From contig NZ_SMLV01000436.1 of assembly GCF_009711525.1 (NCBI RefSeq), positions 10,680-65,902 of the forward strand: a stretch of 55,223 bases of DNA. Reading direction: 5' to 3'. This DNA comes from Fulvivirga lutimaris (lineage in GTDB: Bacteria; Bacteroidota; Bacteroidia; Cytophagales; Cyclobacteriaceae). The stretch's first letter is position 1, and every line of letters starts with the position of its first letter. A program made the translations under genes and the position numbers. The notes beneath the pieces are model-generated. The model searched no databases. It had not been told where the DNA came from and saw only the letters and a program-made list of their open reading frames with translations. Shown one piece after another: positions 46,327-55,098 of this stretch.

Positions 46327-47682
46327 TTACTCCCTCCTATACACGCCAGAAGGAAATACCACTTGGCTTTCAGTGCCATCTTTAGCTACTGCCGCTACTC
46401 CAAACAGGTAGTTGTCAATCACAATGCCCTCTAATAAAAACTCATTGACCTTACCCACAAACCTTGAGTATTGCCATTGCGGCTCGGTGGTGTCTCTCCA
46501 GTAAATTCTGTACCCAGCAAGGTTATCATCCTCTACAGTAGTCCACTTTAATGAAGTAGATGGTGCCACTACTCCGGCAATCTCTACTTTAGCAGGTGCT
46601 GGTGGTGCCCATGCCAATCCGGCAAGGTTAATGGCATTAACCGCAGTTAGTTTGGCGGCATAGTCAAAGTTTACGCCTGATATCACATCACCATATTTTA
46701 TTCCTCCTTCTTCTCTTATATCCTGGTGCTGGCGGTTGTAGTTTTCATTAGTTTCCATAATTCTGATGCCTGCAAAACCGGCATCATTAAATGGTCTGTG
46801 GTGACCACCTCTTCCAAATCTGTCCAGCCTGTAAATCATAGTTGGGTTCATTTCAGGCATGTATTTAGAAGTCATTTTATGGACATAGCGCGCCAATTGC
46901 CTGGAAATACCATCTACTTCTCCACCATAAAATCTTCTGCGGCCACGCTCCTGCTCAGTTTCTGTAACCGGTGTAGGCTCAGAAAATATTCTAAAGCTTC
47001 TATTGTCAATCACACCATTAACCCCTTCAATATTGCCAATCATATCGTTGTTCAACACCCCAATAATCTCCCAGCCTTTTTCTTTCGCCACTTCAGCCAT
47101 ATACTTACCGCCATACAGTCCCTGCTCCTCTCCAGCAAGTCCTACGAAAATGATACTAGACTCAAAGTCATACTTAGAAAGCACCCTTGCCGCTTCTATT
47201 GCACCTGCCATTCCTGAAGCATTGTCATTAGCTCCGGGAGAGTCCGATGTTGAATTTAAAGGATCGCTCACACGACTATCAATATCCCCTGACATGATGA
47301 TATATCTATTTGGGTACTTTTTCCCTTTTTTAACCGCCATCACACTCACTATTTCAGCATCCTTCTGGATTCTGGTTTTAGGATCGCCTTTTACAATATT
47401 TCTCAAATAGCTCACCTCAAGACACTTGTTACAATCTTTTGAAATTTTATTGAACTCTGACTTTATCCACCTTCTGGCAGCGCCAATTCCTCGCGTTTGA
47501 GAAACGGTGTCAGACAGCGTGTGTCGGGTGCCAAAAGAAACCAGCTTTTCAATGTCTTTTTGAATGCGGTCTGCCGAAACAGCATTAATAATATCATAAT
47601 ACTTTTGGTCTCCTGAATCGGCCGTCTGGGCAGATAGAGAGAAAGAAATTAAAACGGCACTTAGGGTTGAAAGTAACTTCAT
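46327..47682 (-). CDS. Secreted M28-type peptidase with altered first zinc ligand and C-terminal FnIII-like domain
   Basis: The 451-residue protein has signal peptide ending FSLSAQ. The M28 core has SPGANDNASG (D153), LAGEEQGLYG (E185-E186), GVLNNDMIGN and GGHHRPFNDAGF. The usual first ligand, the His of HxD, is replaced: the text is MSGDIDSRV with D133 at that place. Residues about 365-451 form a fibronectin III-like module (LKWTTVEDDNLAGYRIYWRD). It should be an exported aminopeptidase-like enzyme unless the Asp has abolished one metal site. It is a single gene, divergent from the dehydratase gene across 123 bp. Confidence 0.87.
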   Translation of the reverse strand: MKLLSTLSAVLISFSLSAQTADSGDQKYYDIINAVSADRIQKDIEKLVSFGTRHTLSDTVSQTRGIGAARRWIKSEFNKISKDCNKCLEVSYLRNIVKGDPKTRIQKDAEIVSVMAVKKGKKYPNRYIIMSGDIDSRVSDPLNSTSDSPGANDNASGMAGAIEAARVLSKYDFESSIIFVGLAGEEQGLYGGKYMAEVAKEKGWEIIGVLNNDMIGNIEGVNGVIDNRSFRIFSEPTPVTETEQERGRRRFYGGEVDGISRQLARYVHKMTSKYMPEMNPTMIYRLDRFGRGGHHRPFNDAGFAGIRIMETNENYNRQHQDIREEGGIKYGDVISGVNFDYAAKLTAVNAINLAGLAWAPPAPAKVEIAGVVAPSTSLKWTTVEDDNLAGYRIYWRDTTEPQWQYSRFVGKVNEFLLEGIVIDNYLFGVAAVAKDGTESQVVFPSGVYRRE

Positions 47683-47805
47683 AATTCTGATGATTTAAAT
47701 ATTTTAATCCTTTAACAAGGTAGCGTTAATTATGTCTTTAACTATTCGTTAATTTATGATTTAATAAGCTATGGTATAAATACAATTTGATAAACGGAAC
47801 AGTAA

Positions 47806-48759
47806 ATGTCAAACCTCCCAACTTTAGAAGCACTTAATGAAGCTCACACAAGAGTAAAACCGCATGTTCATAGAACACCAATTTTAACATCGGAAAGCAT
47901 CAATGAAATAGCCGGTTGTGACATCTATTTTAAGAGCGAGAATTTTCAGAAGGTAGGTGCCTTCAAAGCTCGCGGTGGTGTTAATGCCATTCTTAGTTTG
48001 GATGAGGAGACACTAAAAAAGGGTGTGGCCACACACTCTTCTGGTAATCACGCTCAAGCTGTAGCATTAGCTGCAAAAATAGCTGGAGCTAAAGCCTATA
48101 TTGTAATGCCAAATAATGCACCTCTGGTTAAGAAGAATGCCGTTATCGGTTATGGCGCTGAGGTGATTGAATGCGACCCTACCTTAGATGCCCGCGAAAT
48201 AACCTTAAATGAGGTGATAGAAAAGACTGGTGCTGAAATGATCCATCCGTACAATGATATAAGAATTATTATCGGCCAGGGCACTGCAGCGAAAGAACTG
48301 ATTGAAGATACGGAGGTTAATCTGGAATATATCTTAACCCCTATTGGTGGTGGCGGATTGATCAGTGGCACCTTAACTGCAGCTCATTATTTGTCGCCAA
48401 ATACTAAAGTAATTGGCTGTGAGCCAGAGGCAGCTGATGATGCTTACAGGTCATTCAAATCAGGTACTTTGCAGAAAAACCCAGCGCCTCCAAAGACCAT
48501 AGCAGATGGCCTTCTGACCAATTTAGGAGAGCTGAATTTCAGTATTATTAAAGATCACATTCATGATATTTTGACTGTGAATGACGATGAAATACGCCAC
48601 GCCATGAAGCTGATCTGGGAACGTATGAAGATCATTATTGAGCCCTCATGCGCGGTGCCCTTTGCTGTCATCTTGAAGAACAAAGAAGTTTTCAAAGGCA
48701 AAAAGGTAGGCGTGATTTTGAGTGGTGGCAATGTTGATTTTGATAAGGTGAAGTTTTAG
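47806..48759 (+). CDS. Threonine dehydratase/serine racemase-like PLP enzyme
   Basis: The 317-residue fold-type II PLP enzyme has the cofactor lysine K54 in VGAFKARGG. SSGNHAQA binds the substrate carboxylate, GGGGLISG the phosphate, and SGGNVD lies near the end. There is no C-terminal ACT domain, so it is the catabolic, short form like TdcB or eukaryotic serine racemase rather than biosynthetic IlvA. It converts threonine or serine to oxoacid and ammonia, or racemises serine. No amino-acid pathway genes are adjacent. A palindromic hairpin follows the stop. Confidence 0.9.
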   Translation: MSNLPTLEALNEAHTRVKPHVHRTPILTSESINEIAGCDIYFKSENFQKVGAFKARGGVNAILSLDEETLKKGVATHSSGNHAQAVALAAKIAGAKAYIVMPNNAPLVKKNAVIGYGAEVIECDPTLDAREITLNEVIEKTGAEMIHPYNDIRIIIGQGTAAKELIEDTEVNLEYILTPIGGGGLISGTLTAAHYLSPNTKVIGCEPEAADDAYRSFKSGTLQKNPAPPKTIADGLLTNLGELNFSIIKDHIHDILTVNDDEIRHAMKLIWERMKIIIEPSCAVPFAVILKNKEVFKGKKVGVILSGGNVDFDKVKF

Positions 48760-48769
48760 TTTTCACCAT

Positions 48770-48788
48770 TGCCGGATATATTCCGGCA
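48770..48788 (+). terminator. Hairpin after the dehydratase gene
   Basis: TGCCGGA (48770-48776) and TCCGGCA (48782-48788) are perfect 7-bp arms with a 5-nt loop, 10 bp after the stop codon. The following bases are only mildly T-rich, so it is a probable but not ideal terminator. Confidence 0.55.
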
Positions 48789-48910
48789 CCTCTTGATTGC
48801 ATAGAGACCCCGGAATAACTCCAAGGAGAAATCCTTTTTGTGACAAAGATGCCTAACGGCATGACTTAGAGGGGTGTTATAAAAGTGTATAACGCTCAAA
48901 TCTGAACGTC

Positions 48911-48959
48911 ATTCCTGAGAGCCTGCCTGTCCGGCAGGCAGGCGTAGCGAGTCAGGAAT
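48911..48959. repeat. Nested palindromic repeat
   Basis: The outer arms ATTCCTGA (48911-48918) and TCAGGAAT (48952-48959) enclose an inner GC-rich hairpin, GCCTGCCTG-TCCGG-CAGGCAGGC (48921-48943). It stands out from the AT-rich surroundings. Such nested palindromes are dispersed in many Bacteroidota genomes; here only one copy is in the window. It lies in the 220-bp gap between the dehydratase and M1 peptidase gene ends, which holds no gene. Confidence 0.65.
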
Positions 48960-48979
48960 CTCAATGAAAGCTACTATCG

Positions 48980-51100
48980 TTATAGCTTAAAAACATTATT
49001 CCTGGTATTAATATCACCAGTTTTATCGAAAGGATCTAGCTGAACAGACTTAAGTACTTTATCAAAGTAAAATACCTTAGTCACTTCACTTTCGGAATAG
49101 CGCCAGATCTCGGCAGGGATAGTCTCTGAAACTGTACTATTATCATCAAAAGTAAATTGCAAAACCAAAGGAGAAACAAGGCCACCTACATTTTTAAAAG
49201 TAATCTCATAGAAGTTTTTGCCCTTAAAATCCACCTTAATTTTCTGATCATCAACACGGTTCATAAACTCTCTGTAGGAGGCTTCTGGCGTTCCTGTCAA
49301 TGAAAAAGAAATAGGCTGAATACCATACTTCTGTTTTGGCTGAAAATTATCGTCTCGAAGTCTGTACCATTTTACCTCTTCAATAGCCACATCTACTGGT
49401 GCGGTTTTAAAAAACCATCCTTTCCAGAACCAGTCCAAGTCAGTGGCTGAAGCATCTTCCATAACCCTGAAAAAGTCCGCAGGCTTCGGTCGCTTAAACT
49501 TCCATAAATTAGTATAGGCCTTAAATGCTTTGTCAAATAGTTCAGGCCCCATGATCACATTTCTCAGCACATTCATAGCAGCTGATGCTTGTCCGTAATC
49601 TGAATACCCGGAGAAATTAGTGATGTCAGGATTAGTCATTGGCGGGTCCAGCCATTTGTCAAACCTTATGTGATATACCGTCATGCTTTTAGGGCTGCCC
49701 CAAATTGTATCAAGATTGGGGTATCTTTCCCTTTTGGTCTCCAGTTCAAGGAAGGTATTGAGTCCTTCATCCATCCAGCCATACATGCGCTCATCAGTAT
49801 TCACAATCATAGGGAAGTAGTTGTGCCCCACTTCATGCACCACCACATCTACTAAATCAGAAACATGGCGCTGACTATATTTACCATTTTTATTCGGACG
49901 GCTACCATTAAAGCATATCATCGGGTATTCCATGCCTTGTTCGGCAGCATTTACTGCTATGGCCACCGGATATGGATAGTCAAATGTCCTAGAAGAATAC
50001 ACTTCAAGCGCATTTTTAACAGCCTTAGTGGCATGATCACTCCAAAGTGTATTGGCCTCTTTAGGGTAAACTGACATGGCCATCACTGTATTGGTTGGAA
50101 GCTTAACGGCCTGTGCCTCCCAGATATATTTTCGAGATGTAGCGAATGCAAAATCACGCACATTCTGAGCTTTATAGTGCCATGATTTAGTTTCTGCACT
50201 TTTAGTTTTTTCTCTTGCCTCAGCTTCTTCCTTTGAAGCTATAATCACCGGTTTGTCAAAAGATTTTTTAGCCAAAGTCCAACGCTTTTGCTGGTCAGCA
50301 GTTAAAACAGCTGCGCTATTTTGTAGCTCTCCGGTTGCGGCCACAATGTGATCAGCTGGTACAGTAATCTCTACATCAAAATCTCCAAATTCTAATGCAA
50401 ACTCTCCATCACCTATGAATTGTTTGTTTTGCCAGCCTTCATAATCATCATAAACACAAAGCCTTGGGTACCATTGCGCTACCGTATAGGCATAATTTTT
50501 ATCTTCAGGGAAATACTCATAGCCACCGCGACCATCAATGATCATCCGGTCATAAAGGTTATAGCTCCAGCTCATACTAAACTCAAAGGCCTCTCCTGAC
50601 TTTAGTGGTGCTGGCAAATTGATACGCATCATAGTACGATTGATAAAATAGTCAAGACTTTCTCCTGTTGTAGTTTTTACCTCTCCAATCTTAAAGCCAC
50701 CATCATAGTCATAAGCACCCAGCTCCTGGACAATATTTTTGGTAGACATTTTTGGTGCTATGCCGGTGATGTTAGTGACATCTTTAATGTTGCCTTCTTT
50801 TCTTACATTTTGATCAAGTTGGACCCAAAGGTAGGTCAGTACATCTGGAGAATTATTATGATAAGTAATAACCTCAATACCTGTAAGCACCTGCTTTTCA
50901 TCATCAATACTTACTTTGATTTTATAATCTACTTGCTGCTGCCAGTAAGCCTCTCCGGGAGCACCAGAGCCGGTGCGATAGGTATTTGGGGTGGGTAATT
51001 GTGAACCTAATTGCTCAAAACTAGCGGGCCATTCCTGGGCGTTGGTGACAAAAAAAATAAAGCTAAATAGAAAGACAATTAATCCCCTGCTACAATTCAT
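48980..51100 (-). CDS. Secreted M1-family metallopeptidase (downstream paralogue)
   Basis: The 706-residue protein has a signal peptide ending VTNAQ. The zinc motif is H422-E423-xx-H426 with E445 (HEVGHNYFP...WMDEGLN), and the exopeptidase-type GMEYPMI segment precedes it. It should be a gluzincin aminopeptidase acting outside the cytoplasm. It is a clear paralogue of the next gene upstream: AYWQQQVDYKI, GYEYFPEDKNYAYTVAQWYPR and the C-terminal FYFDKVLKSVQLDP have direct matches there. The spacing of 57 bp suggests a tandem duplication in one operon. It lacks the polar insert near residue 575 that its partner has. Confidence 0.92.
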   Translation of the reverse strand: MNCSRGLIVFLFSFIFFVTNAQEWPASFEQLGSQLPTPNTYRTGSGAPGEAYWQQQVDYKIKVSIDDEKQVLTGIEVITYHNNSPDVLTYLWVQLDQNVRKEGNIKDVTNITGIAPKMSTKNIVQELGAYDYDGGFKIGEVKTTTGESLDYFINRTMMRINLPAPLKSGEAFEFSMSWSYNLYDRMIIDGRGGYEYFPEDKNYAYTVAQWYPRLCVYDDYEGWQNKQFIGDGEFALEFGDFDVEITVPADHIVAATGELQNSAAVLTADQQKRWTLAKKSFDKPVIIASKEEAEAREKTKSAETKSWHYKAQNVRDFAFATSRKYIWEAQAVKLPTNTVMAMSVYPKEANTLWSDHATKAVKNALEVYSSRTFDYPYPVAIAVNAAEQGMEYPMICFNGSRPNKNGKYSQRHVSDLVDVVVHEVGHNYFPMIVNTDERMYGWMDEGLNTFLELETKRERYPNLDTIWGSPKSMTVYHIRFDKWLDPPMTNPDITNFSGYSDYGQASAAMNVLRNVIMGPELFDKAFKAYTNLWKFKRPKPADFFRVMEDASATDLDWFWKGWFFKTAPVDVAIEEVKWYRLRDDNFQPKQKYGIQPISFSLTGTPEASYREFMNRVDDQKIKVDFKGKNFYEITFKNVGGLVSPLVLQFTFDDNSTVSETIPAEIWRYSESEVTKVFYFDKVLKSVQLDPFDKTGDINTRNNVFKL

Positions 51101-51149
51101 GCCGCAAGTTAAATCCTTCTATTTAGCTTTAAAAATATTGCCTGAAATC

Positions 51150-51169
51150 AGCGGAAATTATTTTCCGCT
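51150..51169 (-). terminator. Hairpin at the stop codon between the tandem M1 genes
   Basis: AGCGGAAA (51150-51157) pairs with TTTCCGCT (51162-51169). The loop contains the stop codon of the upstream M1 gene. No T-run follows on the minus strand, so attenuation or RNA stabilisation between the two genes is more likely than full termination. Confidence 0.4.
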
Positions 51170-53383
51170 TTTTCCTTTAAATTCATCAAACTTAGATACC
51201 TCCCTTTTTCTTGGAAACACGTTGTCAGAAACATCAGTATCTGCTGTTTCAAGATTTGGATCTAAGACCACATTAGTCACTTCTTTGTCAAAGTAGAATA
51301 CCTTAGATACTTCCTTCTCATTCTTTCTCCAGATTTCAGCAGGTATTTTTTCAATGGTTTTGGTGCCATCAGCAAAAGTAAATTCAACAATAATTGGCAT
51401 TACCAAACCACCTTTGTTTACGAACTTAATTTCATAGAAATTTTTGTTCTCAAACTTCTGCATAATGGCCTTATCATCCAATCTGTTTTGGAACTCTCTG
51501 TAAGCGCTCTCTTCAGTATCAACCAATGAGAATGGCTGAGGTCCACCACTGAAATCCATCATTTCTGAATTATCAGCACTAGCACTCAAGTCACCCTTTT
51601 TCACTTTTTTACTTTTGTTCTCAATCTGAACATCTTCTGTTCTCATTTTGAACCATTTTACCTCATCTACGGATATGTTTACATTATCGACTGTATAGAA
51701 CCAACCGTTCCAGAACCAGTCAAGATCCACAGCAGAAGCATCTTCCATAGTTCTGAAGAAATCTGCAGGCTTAGGGTGTTTAAACGCCCATCTGCTAGCA
51801 TATTCTTTAAATGCTGCATCAAATAATTCAGGTCCCATTACGGTTTCTCTAAGGATATTCAAGGCAGTAGCAGGTTTTGCATAAGCATTGTTACCAAACT
51901 GAGTAATCTGCTCTGAGTTGGTCATGATAGGTCTGATATTTTCCTTATCGCCTTTCATGTAATCTACAATCTTAGAGGCAGGCCCTCTTCTTGATGGAAA
52001 GTTATCATACTGTTCCTCTTCTGTTCTATACTGCACGAAAGTGTTCAAGCCTTCGTCCATCCATGTCCACTGACGCTCATCAGAATTGATGATCATGGGA
52101 AAGAAATTGTGACCTACTTCATGAATAATCACACCAATCATTCTGTATTTAGTTCTATCAGAAAATGTTCCATCAGGGTCAGGTCTTCCAAAATTAAAAC
52201 AGATCATTGGATATTCCATACCAATAGAAGCAGCATGAACTGATATTGCCACCGGATACGGGTAATCAATGGTATATTTAGAATAAGTTTCCAAAGTTGC
52301 TTTTACAGCTTTAGTAGATTCTTGCTCCCACAGTGGGTTTCCTTCTTTAGGATAAAAAGACATGGCTAAAGGAGTTTTATTACCCACTTTAACGGCCTGA
52401 GCATCCCAGATAAATTTTCTAGAAGTTGCGAAAGCAAAGTCTCTAACATTTTCAGCTGAATAAGTCCAAGTAGAAGTTTTTGAAGATTTAGTTTTTTCTT
52501 TTGCTTCTGCTTCTGCCTGAGTAACAATAATCACCGGCTTATCGAATGACTTTTTAGACTGCTCAAATCGCTCTATTTCGGTTTTTGTCAATACATCTTT
52601 AGCATTCTGTAAAGTACCAGTTGAAGCTACAATGTGATCACTTGGCACTGTGATGTTTACTTTGTAATTACCAAATGTTAAAGTAAACTCTCCTCTACCT
52701 AAAAATTGCTTGTTTTGCCATCCTTCATAATCATCATAAACGCACATTCTTGGATAAAACTGAGCGATGGTATAGACATAATTATCATCTGCTGGAAAGT
52801 ACTCAAAACCACTTCTACCGCCATCTTCCATTCTGTCATTGATATTATAATTCCATTCCACATTGAAAGAAAAATTCTCACCCGATTTCAATGGCTCTTC
52901 AAGATCAACACGCATCATTGTTTTATTGATGATATAAGGTAGTTTTTTACCTGCACCATCTGTAATTGACTCTATTTTGAATCCGCCATCAAAATCATAC
53001 ATCGCAAATCTACCTGCCGCACTTTTTGTGGATAAAGAGTCTTCCATGCTGTTGGTGCTCGTTTTCTGGGTATTAGTTTCTTGCTCTCTAACATTCTGAT
53101 CTAACTGTAACCACAAATAGGTAAGTGCATCAGGCGAGTTGTTAAAGTAAGTGATCGTTTCTTTACCAGTAATTCTCTGATTCTTGTCATCGAGAGTAAC
53201 ATCTATATCATAGTCAGCACGCTGCTGCCAGTATTTAGGCCCTGGTGCTCCAGATCCTGTTCGATACTCATTCGGAGTAGGGAGCATTTGTCCCAGCTGC
53301 TCAAATTTACCTTTAAAGGTCTCTTGTTGTGCATAGCCTGTGGTTATGACACCAGCACAGAGTAATAATAAAAGCTTTTTCAT
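51158..53383 (-). CDS. Secreted M1-family metallopeptidase (upstream paralogue)
   Basis: The 741-residue protein has signal peptide MKKLLLLLCAGVITTGYAQ. The zinc site is H421-E422-xx-H425 with E444 in HEVGHNFFP...WMDEGLN, and GMEYPMI is kept. It differs from its tandem partner by a lysine/serine-rich insert near 610 (KSKKVKKGDLSASADNSEMM) and a longer basic tail. Two copies suggest different substrate ranges for peptide use. The HupE/UreJ-like gene lies 10 bp upstream in the same direction, so a three-gene operon is likely. Confidence 0.93.
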   Translation of the reverse strand: MKKLLLLLCAGVITTGYAQQETFKGKFEQLGQMLPTPNEYRTGSGAPGPKYWQQRADYDIDVTLDDKNQRITGKETITYFNNSPDALTYLWLQLDQNVREQETNTQKTSTNSMEDSLSTKSAAGRFAMYDFDGGFKIESITDGAGKKLPYIINKTMMRVDLEEPLKSGENFSFNVEWNYNINDRMEDGGRSGFEYFPADDNYVYTIAQFYPRMCVYDDYEGWQNKQFLGRGEFTLTFGNYKVNITVPSDHIVASTGTLQNAKDVLTKTEIERFEQSKKSFDKPVIIVTQAEAEAKEKTKSSKTSTWTYSAENVRDFAFATSRKFIWDAQAVKVGNKTPLAMSFYPKEGNPLWEQESTKAVKATLETYSKYTIDYPYPVAISVHAASIGMEYPMICFNFGRPDPDGTFSDRTKYRMIGVIIHEVGHNFFPMIINSDERQWTWMDEGLNTFVQYRTEEEQYDNFPSRRGPASKIVDYMKGDKENIRPIMTNSEQITQFGNNAYAKPATALNILRETVMGPELFDAAFKEYASRWAFKHPKPADFFRTMEDASAVDLDWFWNGWFYTVDNVNISVDEVKWFKMRTEDVQIENKSKKVKKGDLSASADNSEMMDFSGGPQPFSLVDTEESAYREFQNRLDDKAIMQKFENKNFYEIKFVNKGGLVMPIIVEFTFADGTKTIEKIPAEIWRKNEKEVSKVFYFDKEVTNVVLDPNLETADTDVSDNVFPRKREVSKFDEFKGKSGK

Positions 53384-53393
53384 AGTTTAAGGT

Positions 53394-53978
53394 TTACCAA
53401 AATTTTGTTTCTAACATTAACATGACAGCCATACCAGCTATCGCAGAGGAGATGACCATTTTCCAATCCCTTCTGGTCACTCCAAATATATCAATCACAA
53501 CAAAGGATATTATCATGAATATAAATACAATGATTATCTGCCCTATCTCTAAACCAACATTGAAGGCAAAAAGTTGAAATATAATGTCTGCATCTTTACC
53601 TAATAAGGCCCTCAGGTAATTAGAAAATCCTAATCCATGGATAAGACCAAATACCAGGGCAATTACATAACTCAATTGGATCTTGCGGCCGTACATCGGT
53701 CTGTCCTTTCTAAACAGGTTTGTAAAAGCTGTAAGAAAGATGGTCAATGGAATGAGGAACTCAATCACTGAAGAATCAAAATTGACCAACCTTAAAGTAG
53801 ACAGTGCCAATGTGAGCGAATGCCCAATAGTAAAGGCTGTAACTAATACCAGCAATTTTTTCCAATCTGACATCACATAAGTGGCGCAAAGTGCCACCAC
53901 AAACAGCATATGATCATACCCATTTAAATCTAAAATATGATCGAAACCTAGGTCAAAATAAAGGAGGAATTCAGACAT
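53394..53978 (-). CDS. HupE/UreJ-like membrane protein
   Basis: The 194-residue membrane protein has about six or seven helices. Conserved histidines are in FDHILDLNGYDHMLF, TIGHSLTLAL and GLIHGLGFSN, the pattern of the HupE/UreJ_2 family. HupE and UreJ are proposed metal (nickel or cobalt) permeases, but this branch in Bacteroidota has no known cargo. It sits 10 bp upstream of the zinc-dependent M1 peptidase genes and is divergent from the DUF6702 gene, a neighbourhood I recall from related genomes. A metal or protein-folding link with the peptidases is inference. Confidence 0.85.
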   Translation of the reverse strand: MSEFLLYFDLGFDHILDLNGYDHMLFVVALCATYVMSDWKKLLVLVTAFTIGHSLTLALSTLRLVNFDSSVIEFLIPLTIFLTAFTNLFRKDRPMYGRKIQLSYVIALVFGLIHGLGFSNYLRALLGKDADIIFQLFAFNVGLEIGQIIIVFIFMIISFVVIDIFGVTRRDWKMVISSAIAGMAVMLMLETKFW

Positions 53979-54043
53979 TTACATTTTTATATATCTTGGC
54001 AAGATAAGTGATGTTAATGACGAGGAATCCTAATTTTATATAA

Positions 54044-54541
54044 ATGAGCACATATATTGTTTCAGTGGTGTTTTTATTCACCACATCCTTTCTGCACCCT
54101 ATTCATATCACAGTTACTGACATTAATTTCGATCAGGAAAGAGATGCTTTGGAGATAGTAAGCAAGGTTTTTCTAGATGATATAGAAAAGGAAATTCGCT
54201 CGATTAAAAAAGAAGAGTACCTGGATATTACAAAGCCAGGCAAAAAAAGAACTACTGATGATTTACTGCGCCCGTATATCAAAGAGCGATTTAAGGTAAT
54301 GGTAAATGGCAAGGAAGTGGAATGCGTATACCTTGGTCATGAGATAGAAACGGAAGCCATTTATCTGTATTTAGAAGTAGAAAAAGTTAGAAAGCTTAAA
54401 AGCATTTCAGTTGAAAACACAGTGCTACTTAATTACTTTGATGATCAGGTGAACATGGTTCATGTTAAGGTTGATGGCAAATTGAGAAGTATGAAAATAG
54501 AATCTGGTGAAGAGGTAGGTACCCTGGAGTACGACAACTAA
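54044..54541 (+). CDS. DUF6702-family protein
   Basis: The 165-residue protein has a hydrophobic N-terminus (YIVSVVFLFTTSFLHPIHI) that serves as signal peptide or anchor. The sequence HPIHITVTDINFD and the C-terminal VLLNYFDDQVNMVHVKV are characteristic of DUF6702, exported beta-rich proteins of unknown function. It is divergent from the HupE-like gene across 65 bp, so the two may share a promoter region. Its stop overlaps the convergent phosphoesterase gene by 4 bp. Confidence 0.82.
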   Translation: MSTYIVSVVFLFTTSFLHPIHITVTDINFDQERDALEIVSKVFLDDIEKEIRSIKKEEYLDITKPGKKRTTDDLLRPYIKERFKVMVNGKEVECVYLGHEIETEAIYLYLEVEKVRKLKSISVENTVLLNYFDDQVNMVHVKVDGKLRSMKIESGEEVGTLEYDN

Positions 54542-55098
54542 TTTCTAAATGAGAACGCTTTAAGCACCTGCCACTTTTTGCCATCATGCTTGAGCAGTCC
54601 TAGCGAAGACACATCAAATGACTTTTTATAAGTAGCATTTTCAAACTCAGGCCATGCTTGCTTAAATGCCTCTCTTTTTAAATCCCGAAAGGCAAGGGTG
54701 ATGTGTGGATTAAACCCCCTGTTTTTATAATCAGCATTAAAAATATTGAAGTTAACCTTCATCATTTTTCTGATTTCCAGAAATAGGTTGAGCAAAGGTT
54801 CTGAGTCTTCTACCATGACATAGATCACCCGCTGCCCAAAATGATCATAGCCATTTAGTTGAAGTTGAAATGGCTCAATATTGGCAATAGTATTATCAAC
54901 CTCATCTATAAGCTGCGGCTCCTTTACCTCTTTGAGCTTAAAAGGCATATGTACCGTCACATGTGGAGGTGAATTTAAAGACGCCTTTGAGTTATACTTC
55001 TCAAAAAAATGGTCTTTATGTGCCTGGCATTCACTCAATATTGGCTCTGGAGGAATGACTGCTAAAAAATATAAATTGGCTTCGTTACTGTTTTTCAT
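54538..55098 (-). CDS. 2'-5' RNA ligase-like (2H) phosphoesterase
   Basis: The protein has 186 residues from the ATG at 55098 (MKNSNEANLYFLAVIPPEP). The frame continues to an ATG at 55191, adding 31 charged residues not expected for the family, so the shorter start is preferred without certainty. The two signature HxT motifs are PPHVTVHMP and FNPHITLAF. 2H enzymes open cyclic phosphates or ligate RNA ends; the bacterial role of this branch is unclear. It is the last gene in the window. The remaining 125 bp up to the edge show no other gene. Confidence 0.85.
   Translation of the reverse strand: MKNSNEANLYFLAVIPPEPILSECQAHKDHFFEKYNSKASLNSPPHVTVHMPFKLKEVKEPQLIDEVDNTIANIEPFQLQLNGYDHFGQRVIYVMVEDSEPLLNLFLEIRKMMKVNFNIFNADYKNRGFNPHITLAFRDLKREAFKQAWPEFENATYKKSFDVSSLGLLKHDGKKWQVLKAFSFRN

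Noticed and set aside
46726-47410. Two plus-strand frames of 163 and 135 residues opposite the M28 gene
   Set aside because: Both are antisense to conserved metallopeptidase motifs and are shadow frames.
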